A stretch of DNA of 32,912 bases from Actinomycetota bacterium (GTDB lineage Bacteria; Actinomycetota; Nitriliruptoria; Nitriliruptorales; Nitriliruptoraceae): the NCBI GenBank assembly GCA_019348115.1, contig JAHWKB010000009.1, forward strand, positions 1 through 32,912, read 5' to 3'. Shown piece by piece: positions 30,303 to 32,912 of this stretch; within the stretch, counting starts at the first letter, position 1, and the number at the start of each line of letters is the position of its first letter. Below the pieces are notes generated by a model. The model did not search any database, was not told the origin of the DNA, and was given only the letters and a program-made list of their open reading frames with translations. A program made the position numbers and the translations under genes.

Positions 30303-31508
30303 GTGGAGCCCCGTCCGCCCGCCCCCGAGGGGGGCTTCGCCACCCGCGCCGTCCACGCCAGCCTGGCCGTCCCCGACGTCGCGCAGCAGCCGCTGTCGCC
30401 GGCGATCTGGCCCACGACGACCTGGGCCGTCGACGATGCCGACGAGCTCGGCGACCTCCTCGAGGACCGCCGCGCGGGCTACGTCTACGCGCGCTACGAC
30501 AACCCGACCGCGACGACGCTCCACGCCGCGGTCGCGAGCCTCCACGGCGCCGAGGCGGCGTGGTCCCACGCCTCCGGGACGGCCGCGATCCACGCGCTCC
30601 TCGAGGCGGCCCGCGCCGGTGGGCGCGTGGTCGCGACCGAGCGCATCTACGGCGGGACCCTGACGCTCCTGCGGCGGCTCGCCCGCGACGCCGGCTGGCC
30701 CGTCACCCACCTCGACCTCTCCGACGTCGGCCGGCTCGCCGACGAGCTCCCCGAGGACACGACGGTCCTCTACGCCGAGACGATCGCCAACCCCTCGACG
30801 GCGGTGCTCGACCTCGCCGCCCTCGCCGAGCTCTGCCGCGACCGGGGGATCGCCTTCATCGTCGACAACACCTTCGCGTCGCCCTACCTCTGCCGGCCGC
30901 TGGAGCTGGGGGCGACCGCCGTCGTCGAGTCCGGCACGAAGTACCTCGGTGGGCACGCCGACCTCGTCGCCGGCGTGATCGCCGGCGCCACCGACCTCGT
31001 CGCCGAGGCGCGGCGTGCCACCTACGAGTTCGGCGGTTCGCTCGGCCCGTTCGAGGCGTGGCTCCTCGTCCGGGGCATCCAGACCCTGCACCTGCGCGTC
31101 CGCGAGGCCAGCCGCAACGCGGCCGTCGTCGCCGAGCTCCTCGCCGGCGCCGACGGGGTCACGGACGTGCGCTACCCCGGGCTCGCGGACCACCCCGACC
31201 ACGAGGTCGCCGTACGCCAGTTCGGCGGACGCGGCTTCGGCGGGGTGCTGTCCTTCGACGCCGGCACCCGCGACCGTGCGCGGGACTTCGCCGGCGCGTG
31301 CCGCATCTTCCAGCGCGCCGTGAGCCTCGGCGGGACGCACTCCCTCGTGATCCACCCCGGCAGCACGAGCCACCGCCAGTTGACCGATGACGAGCTCCGC
31401 GCCGGGGGTGTCGCACCTGGCACGGTGCGGCTGTCCGTCGGCATCGAGGACGCCGACGATCTCCGCGAGGATGTGGCGGCGGCGCTCGCGGCCATGCAGG
31501 CTGGGTGA
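30303..31508 (+). CDS. Cys/Met metabolism PLP-dependent enzyme (gamma-synthase/gamma-lyase family)
   Basis: PLP enzyme of the cystathionine gamma-synthase/gamma-lyase family, 401 residues. Motifs: GFATRAVHAS at the start, GYVYARYDNPTATTL with Tyr62 and Arg64 contacting PLP phosphate, SHASGTAAIHALL, AETIANPSTAVLDL, VDNTFASPYLCRPLELGA and the PLP lysine in ESGTKYLGGHAD (Lys213), then SLGGTHSLVIHPGSTSH near the end. GTG 30303 has AGGAG six bases upstream; the large track ORF starting 28932 is an antisense shadow of the glycosyltransferase and SDR genes. Cystathionine gamma-synthase, gamma-lyase, methionine gamma-lyase and O-acetylhomoserine sulfhydrylase cannot be told apart with certainty. No met or cys genes are beside it. 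Confidence 0.88.
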   Translation: MEPRPPAPEGGFATRAVHASLAVPDVAQQPLSPAIWPTTTWAVDDADELGDLLEDRRAGYVYARYDNPTATTLHAAVASLHGAEAAWSHASGTAAIHALLEAARAGGRVVATERIYGGTLTLLRRLARDAGWPVTHLDLSDVGRLADELPEDTTVLYAETIANPSTAVLDLAALAELCRDRGIAFIVDNTFASPYLCRPLELGATAVVESGTKYLGGHADLVAGVIAGATDLVAEARRATYEFGGSLGPFEAWLLVRGIQTLHLRVREASRNAAVVAELLAGADGVTDVRYPGLADHPDHEVAVRQFGGRGFGGVLSFDAGTRDRARDFAGACRIFQRAVSLGGTHSLVIHPGSTSHRQLTDDELRAGGVAPGTVRLSVGIEDADDLREDVAAALAAMQAG

Positions 31509-31554
31509 GCGAGCGCCCGCGACGACGGACCGACACGACGGCAGGAGCACCACG

Positions 31555-32685
31555 GTGGCGTTGAGCAGCGTCAAAGACGATCTCACACAGGCGAAGAAGC
31601 GCGTCCTGATCCTCTTCGGCGGACGGTCGAGCGAGCACCAGGTCTCGTGCCTGTCCGCCCGCTCGGTCCTCCGCGTCATCGACCGCGACCGCTACGACGT
31701 CCTGCCCGTTGGCATCACGCGCGAGGGTCGCTGGGTCCTGACCGACGGCCAGATCGAGCCCGAGCCCGGCGAAGCGCTCCCGCACGTCGCCGACGACGGC
31801 TCCACGGTGTCGCTCATCCGCACCCGCAAGGGCCCGATGCTGGTGCGCTTCGACGGGGACCGCTACGAGGAGATCGGCGCCGTCGACGTCGCCTTCCCGG
31901 TCCTCCACGGTCCGTACGGCGAGGACGGCACCGTGCAGGGCTTCCTCGCGACGGTGGGCGTGCCCTACGTCGGGGCGGACGTGACGTCGTCGTCGGTCGG
32001 CATCGACAAGCGTGCGATGAAGAACGCCTTCAAGGCCCGTGGCCTGCCCCAGATCCCCTACCTCGCGATCCGTCGCGAGCGGTGGGACACCGACCGCGGC
32101 GAGGTCCTCGACGACCTCGAGGGCGCGCTCGACTACCCCATGTTCACGAAGCCGGCGCGCCAGGGCTCGTCGATCGGCATCACGAAGGCGGCCGACCGCA
32201 GCGAGCTCGAGGCCGGGCTCGACGAGGCGTTCACCTACGACCGGTCGGCGATCGTCGAGGAGGGGGTCCGCGCCCCACGTGAGCTCGAGGTGGGCGCGCT
32301 CGGCAACCGCGACGTCGAGATCACCGCGCCCGGCGAGATCGTCCCGAGCCACGAGTTCTACGACTTCGAGGCCAAGTACCTCGACGCCTCCGAGCTCCGC
32401 ATCCCCGCCGAGGTGTCCGACGAGATCGCGCGGCGCATGGACGAGATCGCCCGGCAGGCCTACCTGGCGATCGGTTGCCGGGGCATGGCGCGCATCGACT
32501 TCTTCCTCTCGGACGAGACCGGCGAGCTCTACATCAACGAGATCAACACGATCCCCGGCTTCACGCCGGCGTCGATGTTCCCGCAGCTGTGGGAGGCCGA
32601 GGGGCTCGCCTACCCCGAGCTCGTCGACCGGCTGCTCGACCTCGCCCTCGAGGCGGCGACCAGCGACGAGAACTACGCCCCCTGA
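31555..32685 (+). CDS. ddl: D-alanine--D-alanine ligase
   Basis: ATP-grasp ligase that joins two D-Ala to form the terminal dipeptide of peptidoglycan; 376 residues, close to mycobacterial DdlA (373). Visible: VLILFGGRSSEHQVSCLSA (Glu27-His28 of the first D-Ala site), LHGPYGEDGTVQGFL, VPYVGADVTSSSVGIDK, YPMFTKPARQGSSIGITKA of the ATP-grasp domain, RIDFFLSDETGELYINEINTIPGFTPASMFP holding the metal-binding Asp/Glu/Asn. The first 15 residues are a polar extension. GTG 31555 has AGGAG seven bases upstream. It begins 46 bases after the PLP gene. Together with dapD, dapE, dapC and the PopT-like gene it makes peptidoglycan precursors the main theme of the window. Confidence 0.95.
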   Translation: MALSSVKDDLTQAKKRVLILFGGRSSEHQVSCLSARSVLRVIDRDRYDVLPVGITREGRWVLTDGQIEPEPGEALPHVADDGSTVSLIRTRKGPMLVRFDGDRYEEIGAVDVAFPVLHGPYGEDGTVQGFLATVGVPYVGADVTSSSVGIDKRAMKNAFKARGLPQIPYLAIRRERWDTDRGEVLDDLEGALDYPMFTKPARQGSSIGITKAADRSELEAGLDEAFTYDRSAIVEEGVRAPRELEVGALGNRDVEITAPGEIVPSHEFYDFEAKYLDASELRIPAEVSDEIARRMDEIARQAYLAIGCRGMARIDFFLSDETGELYINEINTIPGFTPASMFPQLWEAEGLAYPELVDRLLDLALEAATSDENYAP

Positions 32686-32703
32686 GCGACCGGTGTCGCG
32701 TGG

Positions 32704-32912
32704 CTACAGCCGCACGACCGGACAGGTGAGCGTGCGCGTGATGCCGTCGATGGCCTGGATGCGCGAGACCACCATGCGGCCGAGCTCGTCGACGTTGTCG
32801 GCCTCGGCCTGCACGATCACGTCGTAGGGCCCGGTCACGTCGTCGGCGGCGGTCACGCCGGCGATCCCGGCCGCCTCCATCGCCACGTCGTGGGCGCGGC
32901 CCACGTCGGTCT
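32704..32912 (-). CDS. Stand-alone Lrp/AsnC ligand-binding (RAM) domain protein, 5'-truncated by window edge
   Basis: Only the C-terminal part is in the window. The visible sequence TDVGRAHDVAMEAAGIAGVTAADDVTGPYDVIVQAEADNVDEL followed by RMVVSRIQAIDGITRTLTCPVV is the alpha-beta RAM domain that binds amino acids in Lrp/AsnC regulators. The frame continues past the GTG at 32904 to the window edge, so the track start is not the real one; a complete stand-alone protein of this type has about 75 to 80 residues, which leaves few residues missing. If it is that type there is no DNA-binding domain, but a full regulator cannot be excluded from what is visible. Convergent with ddl, 18 bases between the stop codons. 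Confidence 0.85.
   Translation of the reverse strand, partial: TDVGRAHDVAMEAAGIAGVTAADDVTGPYDVIVQAEADNVDELGRMVVSRIQAIDGITRTLTCPVVRL

Noticed and set aside
1-32912. Search for CRISPR arrays, transposases, integrases, phage genes or clustered defence genes
   Set aside because: No regularly spaced repeats and no such proteins were seen; gene content is housekeeping.

Overview
The window is about 33 kb of very GC-rich, gene-dense chromosome with strong third-position G/C bias, many GTG starts and almost no intergenic space. The gene content points to an actinobacterium: a mycobacterial-type PurB, the actinobacterial DapD, an Eis-like acetyltransferase, the F420 gene cofC/fbiD, and an FAH-family gene near gltX. 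The class Acidimicrobiia is my best guess, from GC content and gene mix only. It reads as core chromosome. I see no phage, insertion sequence, CRISPR array or defence island.

Layout. 1-5761: 3' part of ilvE, a lipase-family hydrolase, a Tat-exported PHP-domain protein, an Eis-like acetyltransferase, a RimJ/RimL-like acetyltransferase (minus) and dodecin. 5762-8490: a promoter, a 27-codon leader ORF ending in Ile-Ile-Gly-Ile, a strong hairpin over its stop codon, then citramalate synthase and an FAH-family enzyme; this looks like an isoleucine attenuator. 8498-10450: TspO/MBR protein, ArsC-like protein, a long inverted repeat and a decayed DUF559-type gene. 10510-14619: purB, an NmrA-like reductase, gltX. 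14695-15720: a DsrE-like gene, tRNA-Gln(CTG), tRNA-Glu(CTC) and several palindromes and hairpins. 15780-20759: the diaminopimelate block dapD-dapE and dapC, with a DUF368 (PopT-type undecaprenyl-phosphate transporter) gene between them, and a DinB-like gene. 20864-26707: serB with ACT domains, a tandem-GNAT gene, a small ORF, an unrecognised protein with hints of an ADP-ribosyltransferase fold, a degenerate cold-shock protein, MgtC, a GNAT and cofC. 26810-32912: gpsA, a GT-C glycosyltransferase, a MFE-2-like SDR, a Cys/Met-metabolism PLP enzyme, ddl and the start of a stand-alone Lrp/AsnC ligand-binding protein.

Together the genes cover branched-chain amino acid synthesis (ilvE, cimA), peptidoglycan precursors (dapC, dapD, dapE, ddl, PopT-like carrier recycling), Glu/Gln tRNA charging, serine and sulfur amino acid metabolism, purines, phospholipid precursor (gpsA) and F420. 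The most novel signal is the cimA leader. Secondary points are a 64-nt hairpin after the tRNA genes, the ART-like protein, the degenerate cold-shock protein and two membrane proteins whose first helix begins before any normal start codon. All functions are read from motifs and remembered family features; no database search was run.
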